A stretch of 55,048 nt of DNA from Chitinivorax tropicus. GTDB taxonomy: Bacteria; Pseudomonadota; Gammaproteobacteria; Burkholderiales; SCOH01. How positions within the stretch are numbered: the first letter of the stretch is position 1; the number at the start of each line of letters is the position of its first letter. A program made the translations under genes and the position numbers. This document shows positions 11,101 through 19,499 of this stretch, piece after piece. Below the pieces are notes generated by a model that was not told the origin of the DNA, searched no databases, and saw only the letters and a program-made list of their open reading frames with translations. The stretch lies in the NCBI RefSeq assembly GCF_014202905.1, contig NZ_JACHHY010000024.1, positions 1 through 55,048 on the forward strand. Direction: 5' to 3'.

Positions 11101-11851
11101 ACGAGACCGCCGCCAAGGCCACGCTGGCGTAACGTAGCTCCACCGGCACTACGACCCGCTCCGACGCATAGCGCAGCAGGAAAGCCAAGCCCAGGAACAA
11201 CAGCAGGATGCCGATCCGCAGCACCGTATTGCCGCCCAACAGCCAGGCCTGCAATGCCGCCAATCTGCGTGATAGCCAATCGGGCTCGGCAGGTGTGGGC
11301 TGGGGCTGCCGCTGGTGCACTGATGCTGGGGGGGCGGGCACTGGCGAAACGGGCGGTGGTGTAGTCTCAGCGGGCTGCTCGATGGTCTCGTTGCTTGCTG
11401 GTGGCGGGCTGAATTCGATGAAAGGAGGCTCAGCTGGTTTGTCCTCCTCATGGGTCGGCTCTGGCATGGCCTGTAGAATCGCCGCCTCATCAAATGCCAA
11501 TGCACGGATTGGTTGATCGTCCTCGGCGGGGGCTGCATCTGCCGGCGGCGGAGCAGCCGTCAGGGGCTCGGCCATGACAGCAGGGGGCGCCGTCGTGGCT
11601 GGTTGGGCGTGTTCCAGGCGGCTGATCCGCTCATGGATATCGAGCGTGACCTGGTTGAAATGCGCTCTCAATTGATCGAGCTGTTCATTGAGCCGGGCAT
11701 TGTCTGTGTTGCTGTCGGCCAGCCGTGATTGCATGGTCAGCAACATGCCTGTCAGCCAGCCGATGATGGCGCCCAGCAGCCCTGCCTGGAAGCTTTCAAG
11801 TAAAGCCCCGGCGACCAGGGCCCCGATAATGAGTAGGACAACACTGAGCAA
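8174..11851 (-). CDS. DUF2339 family large polytopic membrane protein
   Basis: The protein has 1225 residues. An N-terminal membrane segment (about 1-40) is followed by a short coiled coil (about 45-75, with HERISRLEHAQ) and a Pro/Ala/Glu-rich linker to about residue 190. Very many hydrophobic helices (two dozen or more) then fill the rest, ending FIGVGVLLLIVGYFAPLPPK. DUF2339 proteins are inner-membrane proteins of unknown function, and they commonly neighbour DUF3999 as here. The start codon is TTG 11851 with a strong AAGGAG six bases before it. Both genes form a two-gene minus-strand operon. Confidence 0.88.
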   Translation of the reverse strand: MLSVVLLIIGALVAGALLESFQAGLLGAIIGWLTGMLLTMQSRLADSNTDNARLNEQLDQLRAHFNQVTLDIHERISRLEHAQPATTAPPAVMAEPLTAAPPPADAAPAEDDQPIRALAFDEAAILQAMPEPTHEEDKPAEPPFIEFSPPPASNETIEQPAETTPPPVSPVPAPPASVHQRQPQPTPAEPDWLSRRLAALQAWLLGGNTVLRIGILLLFLGLAFLLRYASERVVVPVELRYASVALAAVSLLVIGWRVRTKQATYGLAMQGTGIAVLYLTVFAAMRLHPLIPPQVGFALLVLITLCAAALAILQDALALALAGTLGGFAAPILASTGGGNHVALFSYFALLNAGIFCIAWFKAWRMLNLVGFIGTFGIGTAWGLRSYHPTLFASTEPFLVLFFLMYLAIGLLFARRTLRDAQAAPNPADRQALLAWSARQANYVDGTVLFGTPLIGFGLQYAVIRHLTFGPAFSALAIGGVYLILASWLHRHSQWRHMLLMEILLALGVVFGTLAIPLGLDAEWTSAAWAVEGAGIFWVGLRQRRPIARAFALCLQFIALLAYLNTLSTGTDTLLTGSALGAIMLGGALLFSYWQLRNAPVEPQHRWERPGLLSWAGLAMLDLIPALWLDAQGATMAWALMGLITLYLGLRLQDRNWLFAALAVQAMGGLVFLLHLQAGDQGAVLASGWRGLLAASMLGLAAIAGLAMAMRDPVAKTDPAVMRPLGLGMLSGLVFINLAVLFVAPWKTTSAVWAVSGLGIIWLSAWLKQRWALLFGLVLQIVGGAALIWSLSDHVFLDPTLTPLGHIDFWAPATLALAAYLGGWRLWRETQRQPGADQLMAGLGHISSVLLTWATAWWAYAWSTELWRLFDAQPTRHLLLVVLTLSVWAWQAVARRWQWQAMAVLSAMLMPAAGGLLLISVVDASPYHPLADWGWLGWTLVVAMHGLTLRKLDQHYPVPIARMAHVGGVWVMLLMLSCEMRALLLQLSDEHTAWRWLGGVVVPAAYLVAMTSQRIARWWPIQQYEARYRNTAAWPVAVVSLGWFWLSNVMSPGLAAPLPYLPLLNPLEIGQLLVLASIVLWLQARAETWPPTIARPHWQVAVGASLWLMLSCAVFRGAHQLADVPFQFEDLMRSMLVQASLSLVWSLAALGLMITAHRRGWRQVWMIGAALAGIVVTKLFLVELGNRGGLARIVSFIGVGVLLLIVGYFAPLPPKPASQAKEDNP

Positions 11852-11915
11852 AATGTGCTCCTTGGGTAAGGCACATGACCGGCTGCGATGGGTGGGTCAA
11901 ACCGGGCACATTGAT

Positions 11916-13403
11916 TTACCAGTACGGTTTAGGCGGTAGTCTATCGATATCCTGCGGTGCCAGCTGGCTGGCCATCAACCAGCCACGCAGCATGCCGATC
12001 AACTCAGCCTCATCAGTCTTGCGGATGTGTCCCATCACCCCCGCCAGGCGGGCAATGGCTACACGATGATCATTGCTGCGGCCCAGCTCGGTCTGCAGCC
12101 GGGCCAGCCAATCTGCATATCGCTCATAGCGACGGCCTGCAAATGTCGTTTCTGAAAACTCACCCAGATAGCGGAGCTTCTTGGCCTGGATGCGACTCTG
12201 ATGCAACGCTTCATCGACCTCTGCAGCCGCCTGCAGTGCTTTCTGCAGGCGTTTGGATTGTCTTTGCAGCAACGGAACCAACGCCTCACCGAAAGTGGTG
12301 CTGGCTACATGGTGGGCAAGCGCCGTGAAATACCGCCCCCAGGTCAGCAGGCAAAGCTGATAGCGTCGGCTAGTCAGGGCCAATCTGGCTTCATCATGTG
12401 CGCTGTAGCCGCATGCCACCAGCCTGGCGTGCAGCCGGCTGCGTGCGGGGTGTGGGCCAATGTTCTGCAATAAGGGGGGCAGCGTTTCGTTCAACAGCAC
12501 GTCCCAATCCCGGGCCTCACCCAGCAGCCCTCCCAGCCAACGTAATTCGCCGTTCAGGTGCTGGACTGTCGCCGGGTCGGGGAGCACGTCGCGGAATGTG
12601 CCCAGCAGCACCCGCAGCCGTCGCAGGGCCACTCGCATCTGATGCAGGTATTCCAGATCATCCGGGTGCGTGAGAAAGCCACGTTCATTCTGCTGGAAAT
12701 GGCCAAACAAGCTGTCCGCCAAGGCTTGCACCGCCCCAAACAGCGGCATGGTGTCATCGATCATGGGCAGCGCCCACTTCTGGGGAGGCGTCACCGACTC
12801 ACCATAGGCCAGACGATAGCCCCGCTCAGCCTTGCTGGCATTCTCGATCTGGATATGGAACCGCTCCGCCAGCGCCAAAGCCAGGTCGAACAATGCAGAC
12901 ACTGGGCCGCGCTTCAGCTCCAGCTCGATTTCGCACAGCGGCTCGGATTTGTCCGCCACGACAATTTCACCTTGATCCAGCGCCAGCTCGATCTCGACAT
13001 CTTCTGCAGGGCGCAACAGGCGCACCGTGCGGTGGAAATTGGTTGCAAACACCGGTGCCAGGCGGCTGACCCGATCTACATCGAACCAAGCTGCCCAAGG
13101 GCTGTCTGCCGCTGGCTCAAAATCGAGTACACGGCTGCTGACGGGGTATTCCAGCTCTGGTCTGGCGTGTAATCCACCGATCACCTGGCCGCCGCCTTTG
13201 ATGGTTTGCAGCCACTGATTGCCTATTCGCCTCAATCGCAGGCCGATCCGAGCGGCCTGCAGCTCACGCTCGGCGGTATCGAAATAGATGTTTTCCAGTT
13301 GGATCTGCCGACTGCGGGTCTTTGCGGCAGGCTTCAGGAGCGGGTCTTTCAGCAGCTTGCCGATATCACTCGCATCGATCAGTAGTTTGAGTTCAACTTC
13401 CAT
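11916..13403 (-). CDS. CYTH-CHAD domain protein (inorganic triphosphatase-like)
   Basis: The protein has 495 residues in two domains. The CYTH domain (about 1-200) begins MEVELKLLI with the ExExK metal/triphosphate-binding motif (Glu2, Glu4, Lys6) and has alternating charged strands such as RIGLRLRR and CEIELELKRG. The CHAD domain (about 235-490) is helical and His/Arg-rich (HQMRVALRRLRVLL, HQSRIQAKKLRYLGEF), a fold that binds polyphosphate. E. coli YgiF has this arrangement and hydrolyses tripolyphosphate. ATG 13403 is chosen because CYTH proteins begin at ExExK; TTG 13424 is a possible earlier start. It is transcribed alone. Confidence 0.9.
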   Translation of the reverse strand: MEVELKLLIDASDIGKLLKDPLLKPAAKTRSRQIQLENIYFDTAERELQAARIGLRLRRIGNQWLQTIKGGGQVIGGLHARPELEYPVSSRVLDFEPAADSPWAAWFDVDRVSRLAPVFATNFHRTVRLLRPAEDVEIELALDQGEIVVADKSEPLCEIELELKRGPVSALFDLALALAERFHIQIENASKAERGYRLAYGESVTPPQKWALPMIDDTMPLFGAVQALADSLFGHFQQNERGFLTHPDDLEYLHQMRVALRRLRVLLGTFRDVLPDPATVQHLNGELRWLGGLLGEARDWDVLLNETLPPLLQNIGPHPARSRLHARLVACGYSAHDEARLALTSRRYQLCLLTWGRYFTALAHHVASTTFGEALVPLLQRQSKRLQKALQAAAEVDEALHQSRIQAKKLRYLGEFSETTFAGRRYERYADWLARLQTELGRSNDHRVAIARLAGVMGHIRKTDEAELIGMLRGWLMASQLAPQDIDRLPPKPYW

Positions 13404-13497
13404 TTTTGGGGAATCAGCGGCCAAATCAACTCAGACTAGATTAACGTGAAACCCGCTCAGCGGCCAGTGCCAGGGTGGGTGGCATGCTATTTCGCCC

Positions 13498-13532
13498 TGG
13501 AAAAGTAAACGGGCTGCACTGGGCAGCCCGTT
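13498..13532 (-). terminator. Terminator of rnpB
   Basis: On the minus strand AACGGGCTGC pairs with GCAGCCCGTT (plus 13508-13532) and is followed by TTACTTTTCC. It lies 12 bases past the mature RNase P RNA end. Confidence 0.85.
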
Positions 13533-13544
13533 GAGATGACAGGA

Positions 13545-13831
13545 GAAGTCAGCCGGTAAGCCGGGTTCTGTCGTGGACAATCATTCCTCTAGGCCTTGCA
13601 TTGCTCCAAGGCTCAAGCTGCCTACCCGCGGACTCGGCGAGCAACTTCATCGTCCGCCTATTTGGCATTGCTCCGGGTGGAGGTTACCGCGTTTCACCGT
13701 AACTGAATACGCTCGTCTCTGTGGCCCTATTCCTCGCCTTGCGACGTACGGCTGTTAGCCGTCACCCTGCTCTGTGGAGCCCGGACTTTCCTCCCCCCGA
13801 TTGCTCGGGCAGCGATTGTCTGGCTGACTTC
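13545..13831 (-). ncRNA. rnpB: RNase P RNA (class A), compact form
   Basis: The catalytic RNA of RNase P, which trims tRNA 5' leaders. The 5' end GAAGTCAGCC pairs with the 3' end GGCTGACTTC (P1). The conserved core is present: GAGGAAAGTCCGGGCTCC near the 5' end and ACAGAACCCGGCTTA near the 3' end (the two halves of P4), plus CCACCCGGAGCAA, CCAAATAGG, GGGTAGGC and GAGGAATGATTGTCCACGAC. At about 287 bases it is far shorter than the roughly 340-380 typical of proteobacteria. The missing length falls between ACAGAGA and GGTAACCTCC, where P12-P14 normally lie. Confidence 0.95.
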
Positions 13832-13884
13832 AGATGGCATTCTATCATGGCTTGTATTCGCATCGGCTGCTGCTGGCCAATTTG

Positions 13885-14892
13885 TCATGCCGCAATCTGC
13901 AAAGTGATCTTACCCAGATGCTGGCTGGTTTCAAGGCAGGCCAGCGCCTCGGCACTGTGTCGCCAATCCAGGCTTGGGCCGAGCAGTGGTCGGATCTGAT
14001 GGGCGGTGATGGCCCTGGCCGCTTCCGCCAGATCCGCCACACTGCCAGTGTTGTTGCCCTGCAGGCGGAGCCCCTTGGTGATGAGTGGCAGCAGGTTGAG
14101 TTGCAGCATGTGGCCGGTGACCATGCCGATTACAAAGATAGTTGCCCCAAGTGCCGCGGCGTTCAATGATTGACCGAATGTCGCATTGCCGCCTGTCTCC
14201 ACGACCAGATCCACGCCTCGGCCTTCGGTCAAGCGTTGGACTTCCACATCCCACGCCGGTGTGCTCCGGTAATTGATGGTGTGATCGGCACCCATCCGAC
14301 GCACAGCATCCAGCTTGGCATCTGAGGACGAGGTAATGATGACCTTGGCGCCACTGGCCTTGGCGAATTGCAAGGCATACAGGCTGACCACGCCGGTGCC
14401 GAGCAATAGCACGGTGGAGCCGGGTGTCAACCGGCCTGCTTTGATGGCATTCCAGGCTGTGGTGGCGGCGATGGGTAAGGTGGCTGCCTCCCGATCGGTC
14501 AGGTGCGCAGGTGTCCGGATCAGACCGGCGGCGGGCACCACGGTAAACTCTGCCAAAGAGCCAGGGACGGACAGCCCGCGTGCGCGCTGCAAGCCGGTCG
14601 GTGAGATGGGGCCAGTTGCCCAGTGTGGGTAAAAGTGTGGAACAACACGATCACCGACTTGCCAATCCGTTACCCCATCACCCAGCGCGGCGATTTCGCC
14701 GGCCCCATCGGCCACAGGGACGATAGGATAAGGTATGCCGGGGAACATGCCTTGCACGATCATCCAATCCACGTAGTTCAGGCTTGCGGCATGGAGCTTG
14801 ACCAAGACTTCGCCATGGCCCGGTGTGGGTGTTTCCAGCGTCACGGATTGCAGGTTTGCCAAGCCTGGTGCAGATAAAGACATGACTTTCAT
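13885..14892 (-). CDS. Zinc-less MDR alcohol dehydrogenase / quinone oxidoreductase-like
   Basis: A 335-residue medium-chain dehydrogenase/reductase, cytoplasmic and NAD(P)-dependent. The GroES-like N-terminal domain contains GEVLVKLHAASLNYVDWMI and GDRVVPHF. The Rossmann domain has VLLLGTGVVSLYALQFAKA. Catalytic-zinc Cys/His and the structural four-Cys lobe are not seen, which places it with quinone-oxidoreductase-type members. ATG 14892 follows GGGAGG at good spacing; the open frame continues upstream without a better start. It is divergent from a LysR regulator 81 bases away that probably controls it. The substrate is unknown. Confidence 0.87.
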   Translation of the reverse strand: MKVMSLSAPGLANLQSVTLETPTPGHGEVLVKLHAASLNYVDWMIVQGMFPGIPYPIVPVADGAGEIAALGDGVTDWQVGDRVVPHFYPHWATGPISPTGLQRARGLSVPGSLAEFTVVPAAGLIRTPAHLTDREAATLPIAATTAWNAIKAGRLTPGSTVLLLGTGVVSLYALQFAKASGAKVIITSSSDAKLDAVRRMGADHTINYRSTPAWDVEVQRLTEGRGVDLVVETGGNATFGQSLNAAALGATIFVIGMVTGHMLQLNLLPLITKGLRLQGNNTGSVADLAEAARAITAHQIRPLLGPSLDWRHSAEALACLETSQHLGKITLQIAA

Positions 14893-14932
14893 TTGTAGAC
14901 CTCCCAGTTCAAAAGGAAGTTCGATTAAACTA

Positions 14933-14988
14933 TTGCATGCATTGCATATCAATTCTTGAAAGGCAATTTACTCATGCAAATTATGCAA
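14933..14988. promoter_or_regulatory. Symmetric array of TTGCAT/ATGCAA half-sites in the divergent control region
   Basis: TTGCAT occurs at 14933 and 14942; its inverse ATGCAA occurs at 14974 and 14983. Each pair has the same 3-base gap, so the whole is a palindrome of doublets with a 26-base centre. It lies between the divergent dehydrogenase and lysR genes and covers the lysR start, consistent with an autoregulatory LysR-type binding region. Confidence 0.55.
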
Positions 14989-15918
14989 GAATCAATGTTG
15001 CCACCCTCCATCGAGCAGCTCACGACGTTCATGGCGGTTGCCAGGCAGGCCAGTTTTGCTGGGGCGGCGGATGTGATCGGGAAAGATGCTTCGGTGTTGA
15101 CCCGCCGGGTTCATGCACTGGAGCAGCATCTAGGCGTCAAGCTGTTCGAGCGGACGACGCGCCGCCTTGCACTGACCGAGGCTGGGCAGCGCTATCTGGA
15201 ACGGGTCAGCCGCGCCTTGGAGGAATTGACCAGTGCTCAGCAGGAGGCCAATACCTTGGTCAGCGTGCCACGTGGTTGGTTGCGCCTGTCATTGCCGCGC
15301 ACGTTTGCTCATCGTTGTATCTCACCTTGGCTGCCGGAATTCATGGCCGCCCACCCGGAAATCCAAGTGGATGCACGGCATACTGATCAATATGTGGATC
15401 TGGTGGCTGAACACTTCGATGTGGCGATCCGGCTGGGCGAAACCCTGTCTGACAGCGGTCTGGTGGCGAGGCCGGTCGCGGAATACGGTAAGTATCTCTA
15501 TGCCTCGCCAGATTATCTACAGCGTAAAGGCATGCCCACTCACCCGGCCATGTTGGATGCATTTGATGGGCTGATCTATACCGGCGCTGCACAACCCGCT
15601 GAATGGCTGTTGAGCGAAGCTGGGCAGCAGGTGCTGGTGCAGCCCATCGTGCGCTTGGCATCGGATGACGTAGTCACCTTGTTGCGTGCGGCTTGTTGTG
15701 GTCTTGGGGTGATCGCATCGGCGGACTGGGCGGTGCAGGACGAATTGGCAAATGGCGAGCTGGTGAAGATTCTGCCGACGTGGTCAGTGGGGCCGCGCCG
15801 CTCGGTCTATGTGGTCACGCCTTCACGTACACTGTTGCCCGCCAAGACTCGGGTGTTCATCGACTGGGCCAGTCAGCGGCTGGCCCAGCAGCTTGAAACC
15901 GCCAACGGGATGAGCTGA
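14974..15918 (+). CDS. LysR-family transcriptional regulator
   Basis: About 314 residues, the normal LysR length. The N-terminal winged helix-turn-helix (FMAVARQASFAGAADVIGKD, then LTRRVHALEQHLGVKLFERT) is followed by an effector-binding domain of two Rossmann-like lobes (about 95-300; WLRLSLPRTFAHRCISPWL, DVAIRLGE, VTLLRAACCGLGVIA). The closest pattern is the group that acts on a divergent oxidoreductase gene, as here. ATG 14974 is favoured with AAAGG upstream; TTG 14956, ATG 14983 and ATG 14995 are alternatives. Its 3' end is one base from the convergent pyrC stop. Confidence 0.9.
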   Translation: MQIMQESMLPPSIEQLTTFMAVARQASFAGAADVIGKDASVLTRRVHALEQHLGVKLFERTTRRLALTEAGQRYLERVSRALEELTSAQQEANTLVSVPRGWLRLSLPRTFAHRCISPWLPEFMAAHPEIQVDARHTDQYVDLVAEHFDVAIRLGETLSDSGLVARPVAEYGKYLYASPDYLQRKGMPTHPAMLDAFDGLIYTGAAQPAEWLLSEAGQQVLVQPIVRLASDDVVTLLRAACCGLGVIASADWAVQDELANGELVKILPTWSVGPRRSVYVVTPSRTLLPAKTRVFIDWASQRLAQQLETANGMS

Positions 15919-15919
15919 C

Positions 15920-16957
15920 TCAGCGCATCTTCCAGCTGATGATCTCACCCGCACGCAGGGGTACGACAGTCGAGTCACCGAATTGATACTCTGCAGGCAC
16001 CGTCCAGCTTTCCCTCGCCAGGGTGATGGTGTCGGTATGGCGTGGCAGCTCGTAGAAGTCAGCGCCGTTGAAGCTGGCGAAGGCTTCCAGCTTGTCGAGC
16101 GCGTCAACACTTTCAAATGCTTCAGCGTACAGCTCGATGGCGGCATGGGCGGAGTAGATGCCGGCACAGCCACAGGCCGCTTCCTTGGTGTGTTTGGCGT
16201 GAGGGGCGGAATCCGTGCCGAGGAAGAATTTCGGGCTGCCGCTGGTGGCGGCTGTCAGCAGCGCCACGCGGTGCTCCTCGCGTTTCAACACGGGCAGACA
16301 GTAGTGATGCGGGCGCACGCCGCCGATGAACAGTGCGTTGCGGTTCATCAGCAGATGCTGTGGTGTCAGCGTGGCGCCGATGTTGTCAGGGGCAGCCATC
16401 ACAAACTGGGCGGCCTGTTTGGTGGTGATGTGCTCGAAAACCACTTTCAAACCAGGGAACTGGCGGGTGAGCGGTATCATGACGCGATCGATGAACACCG
16501 CCTCGCGATCAAACACGTCCACCTCGCCGTCCGTGACTTCACCATGTACCAGCAGTGGGAGTCCCTGTTTTTCCATCTCGGCCAGCACGGTGGCACATTT
16601 GCCCAGCAGGTCTGTCACGCCGGAATCCGAATTGGTGGTGGCCCCGGCGGGGTAAAGTTTGATGGCTTTGACGAACCCGCTTTGTTTGGCCTTGACGACC
16701 TCGGCTGGCGAGGTCAGGTCAGTCAGATACAACACCATCAGCGGCTCGAACCGACTGCCTGCCGGCAGGGCCGCCAGAATGCGCTCGCGATACGCCCCAG
16801 CCAATTCGACCGAGGTGACCGGTGGCTTCAAGTTCGGCATCACGATGGCTCGCCCGAATTGGCGGGCCGTGTCTTGCAGCACGTCGCGCATGGCAAGGCC
16901 ATCGCGGAGGTGGAGATGCCAATCGTCAGGGCGGGTCAGGGTGAGTTGCTGGGTCAT
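15920..16957 (-). CDS. pyrC: Dihydroorotase (class II)
   Basis: A 345-residue enzyme that closes N-carbamoyl-aspartate to dihydroorotate in pyrimidine synthesis. Metal ligands are visible: HLH at residues 14-16 ([10 protein letters not shown]), the carbamylated Lys100 ([16 protein letters not shown]), His138 (LVHGE), His176 (FEHITT) and the Asp in GTDSAPH. These match E. coli PyrC with a shift of one to two. ATG 16957 begins the conserved [20 protein letters not shown]; the longer frame upstream has no support. The gene stands alone, convergent with lysR. Confidence 0.97.
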   Translation of the reverse strand: MTQQLTLTRPDDWHLHLRDGLAMRDVLQDTARQFGRAIVMPNLKPPVTSVELAGAYRERILAALPAGSRFEPLMVLYLTDLTSPAEVVKAKQSGFVKAIKLYPAGATTNSDSGVTDLLGKCATVLAEMEKQGLPLLVHGEVTDGEVDVFDREAVFIDRVMIPLTRQFPGLKVVFEHITTKQAAQFVMAAPDNIGATLTPQHLLMNRNALFIGGVRPHHYCLPVLKREEHRVALLTAATSGSPKFFLGTDSAPHAKHTKEAACGCAGIYSAHAAIELYAEAFESVDALDKLEAFASFNGADFYELPRHTDTITLARESWTVPAEYQFGDSTVVPLRAGEIISWKMR

Positions 16958-17005
16958 GAGGCGGCTCGCAAGATCAATGAGAACAAGCAAGCATTATAAC
17001 GTGCT

Positions 17006-17878
17006 TCAATCATTTGCCTTGAGCTTGAGCGCCGCGTCGTATAGCTGTTTCTTGTTGGCGCCGGTGATCTCCGCCGCCAAGCCCGCCGCCTGCTTGACCG
17101 GCAGATCTTTCAGCAAGATGCCAAGCACACGCAGTATCTCGGGGCTGATCGACGCATCGGCTTCGATTGCCGGGGCTCCCTCGATGATCACCACGAATTC
17201 ACCCCGGGTCTGATTGCTGTCTGCGGCAAACCAAGCCGCGACCTCGCCCAGTGGGCAGCGGTGAATGGTCTCGAAGGTTTTGGTCAGCTCGCGGGCCAGC
17301 AGAACACGCCGCTCAGCACCAAAGACCTCGGACATGTCTGCGAGGCATTCCTCGATACGGTGCGGCGCTTCATAGAACACCAAGGCGTGAGGCGCATCCA
17401 GCAAGGGTTGGAGCGCCTTTTTGCGCTGCCCTGATTTAGGTGGCAGAAAACCATAGAACAGGAACTGATTCTGGGTGAAGCCGCTGGCCGACAAGGCGGT
17501 GACCACGGCGCTGCAGCCGGGGATGGGGACAACCTTGAAACCAGCCTCCCGGACAGCATCGACCAGAATCGCGCCTGGGTCACTGACGGCGGGGGTGCCA
17601 GCGTCGGACACTTGCGCCACGGATTTGCCCTCACGTAGCCATGTGATGATACGTTCTGCTTCGCGCCGCTCGTTGTGCTCGCGTACCGATACCGTTTTGG
17701 TCAGAATCTGGAATGAGGCCAGCAGCTTCTGTGTGACCCGTGTGTCTTCCGCTGCGATCACATCGACACCCCGCAGGATATCCAGCGCACGCGGACTTAA
17801 ATCGCGTAAATTCCCAATGGGGGTGGCCAACACATATAATACGCCTTCTTCCACGGCGCGATTCTCCAGATGCGACAA
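17006..17878 (-). CDS. rsmI: 16S rRNA (cytidine1402-2'-O)-methyltransferase RsmI
   Basis: A 290-residue tetrapyrrole-methylase-fold enzyme that 2'-O-methylates C1402 in the decoding centre using SAM. Signatures: LYVLATPIGNLRDLSPRAL, AAEDTRVTQKLL, VSVREHNERR, VAQVSDAGTPAVSDPG, YEAPHRIEE and RELTKTFE. The TTG start (17878) has AGG eight bases before it but lies 9 bases inside the divergent lpoA gene; GTG 17854 with GGAG nine bases upstream would avoid that overlap. rsmI divergent from lpoA is the arrangement known from E. coli (rsmI/yraM). Confidence 0.95.
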   Translation of the reverse strand: MSHLENRAVEEGVLYVLATPIGNLRDLSPRALDILRGVDVIAAEDTRVTQKLLASFQILTKTVSVREHNERREAERIITWLREGKSVAQVSDAGTPAVSDPGAILVDAVREAGFKVVPIPGCSAVVTALSASGFTQNQFLFYGFLPPKSGQRKKALQPLLDAPHALVFYEAPHRIEECLADMSEVFGAERRVLLARELTKTFETIHRCPLGEVAAWFAADSNQTRGEFVVIIEGAPAIEADASISPEILRVLGILLKDLPVKQAAGLAAEITGANKKQLYDAALKLKAND

Positions 17879-19162
17879 CGTATTACCTCATTCCTGCTAG
17901 CGATAAGCTGCATACTATACGCAGGCTGTGCCCACCAGGCCAGTCATACGCCTGCTCCGATCGAGTCACGGGAAGCCAAACCTGCATACAAATTGGCACC
18001 GGTGCCAGCTAGCCCGCCTGTGGCGGCGAGCAAGACAACGCCCGGCAAGGCGACCGCCGATCCCAAGCCGCTTGCCACACCGGTAAAACCTGCCACGCCG
18101 GCCAGCCCCCCGCCTGCCCGTGAGGTCGAGGTGACGCCATTGCAGGCGACACCTCCTTTGACCACGCCGGCACCAGATACACCAGTGACATCCAGTACAC
18201 CTGCAGCTGCCCCGACGCCCATGATCGCGTTGTTGCTGCCAATTGGAAACAAGGCATTGGGTGTGCCTGCAGAGGCGTTCCGAGATGGGTTCATCGCTGC
18301 TGCCAATGCCAAGCCGGAAACCGATCTGCCGATCCGTGTCTACCCGACCAATGAGCTGACGGATGATCTGTTGTTCAACTATAAGCAAGCGGTGGATGAG
18401 GGCGCCAGAGCTGTCGTCGGCCCGCTGACCAAGCCAGCGATCAGCACGTTGTCCAGTTCGGGGCTGGTGTCTGTGCCCACCCTGGCCTTGAATACCGTCG
18501 ATTCCGGGGCCAATTTGCCTGATCTGCTATACACCCTGAGTCTGTCCGCCGAGGCGGAAGCCCGGCAGGTGGCCAGGGCAGCATATGGCGGTACCCAGTC
18601 CCGAGCCATGATCATCGGTAATGACAGCCCGCTCAATCGGCGCATCGCCCAAGCGTTTGGCGAAGAGTGGCGACAGCTGGGTGGTACGATCGAGGCGGAC
18701 TATCAAGTAGGTAGCCAGGCAACTTTGCAACGCCTGCGCGAGACGCTGGACCGTATCCGCCCTGAGTTGGTCTTTTTTGCGCTGGATGCCAAGCGGGCTC
18801 GCCAAGTCCGGCCCTATCTTGGCTATGCGATGCCGGTCTATGCCACCTCGCAGGTGCACAACGGTCTGATGAATGCGCCGGTCAATCGCGAGCTGCTGGG
18901 GGTGCAATTTGTGGACATGCCTTGGTTGACCGACAAAGCGAATCCCCTGGTCAGCCAATACCCAGCCATCCCTCAGAAATTGACAGCCGATCTGGAGCGT
19001 CTGTATGCATTGGGTATCGACGCCTATCGGATTGCTGCCCGCATGGCCAAAGGCGACGTGATATCGAGCTTCGAAGGGGTGACCGGACATGTGGAGCTGA
19101 AACGTCAACAGTTTTTACGTACCGTTCCGTTGACTTCATTCGGTAGCGATAGCAACCCATGA
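17870..19162 (+). CDS. lpoA: Penicillin-binding protein activator LpoA-like lipoprotein
   Basis: A 430-residue outer-membrane lipoprotein. The signal peptide ends in lipobox LYAGC (Cys20). A Pro/Ala/Thr-rich spacer of about 95 residues follows, then a periplasmic-binding-like domain (about 118-430; PMIALLLPIGNKALGVPAEA, VVGPLTKPAI, RAMIIGNDSPLNRRIAQAFG, YATSQVHNG). This corresponds to the C-terminal half of E. coli LpoA, which activates PBP1A. The N-terminal TPR-like half of E. coli LpoA is replaced by the low-complexity spacer. First gene of an operon with yraN, diaA and dolP; the yraN start overlaps its stop by 4 bases. Confidence 0.88.
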   Translation: MRQRITSFLLAISCILYAGCAHQASHTPAPIESREAKPAYKLAPVPASPPVAASKTTPGKATADPKPLATPVKPATPASPPPAREVEVTPLQATPPLTTPAPDTPVTSSTPAAAPTPMIALLLPIGNKALGVPAEAFRDGFIAAANAKPETDLPIRVYPTNELTDDLLFNYKQAVDEGARAVVGPLTKPAISTLSSSGLVSVPTLALNTVDSGANLPDLLYTLSLSAEAEARQVARAAYGGTQSRAMIIGNDSPLNRRIAQAFGEEWRQLGGTIEADYQVGSQATLQRLRETLDRIRPELVFFALDAKRARQVRPYLGYAMPVYATSQVHNGLMNAPVNRELLGVQFVDMPWLTDKANPLVSQYPAIPQKLTADLERLYALGIDAYRIAARMAKGDVISSFEGVTGHVELKRQQFLRTVPLTSFGSDSNP

Positions 19163-19497
19163 GCATGGATGGCGCCGCAGCAGAAGAGGCGGCGGCCCGC
19201 TTTCTGGTGCGTCACGGCCTGACCATCGTGACACGGAATTACCGCTGCCGCTTTGGTGAAATCGACGTGATTGCCAATGATGGGAACACAATGGTGTTCG
19301 TCGAGGTCAAAGCCCGTTCCGGGAAAGGCTTCGGCGGCAGCATCTACAGCATTACACCGGCCAAACAACGCAAGCTGTTGGCCGCCGCTCAACACTATCT
19401 CGCCAGCCTGGGTCGCGAGCCTGCCTGCCGATTCGATGCAATTTTGTTCGATGGCAGCGGCGACCCGACTTGGCTGCGTAACATTCTGGAAGCCTGA
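19159..19497 (+). CDS. yraN: UPF0102 protein YraN
   Basis: A 112-residue nuclease-fold protein of the YraN/UPF0102 family. It shows the Holliday-junction-resolvase-like core: AARFLVRHGLTIVTRNYRCR, FGEIDVIANDG with the catalytic-type Glu-Ile-Asp, and VFVEVKARSGKGFGG with Glu-x-Lys. The function in cells is unsettled. It starts ATG 19159 within the end of lpoA (ATGA overlap) and ends 2 bases before diaA. Confidence 0.95.
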   Translation: MSMDGAAAEEAAARFLVRHGLTIVTRNYRCRFGEIDVIANDGNTMVFVEVKARSGKGFGGSIYSITPAKQRKLLAAAQHYLASLGREPACRFDAILFDGSGDPTWLRNILEA

Positions 19498-19499
19498 CA

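Noticed and set aside
15983-16999. 338-codon plus-strand frame
   Set aside because: Antisense to pyrC, whose catalytic residues are all present on the minus strand.
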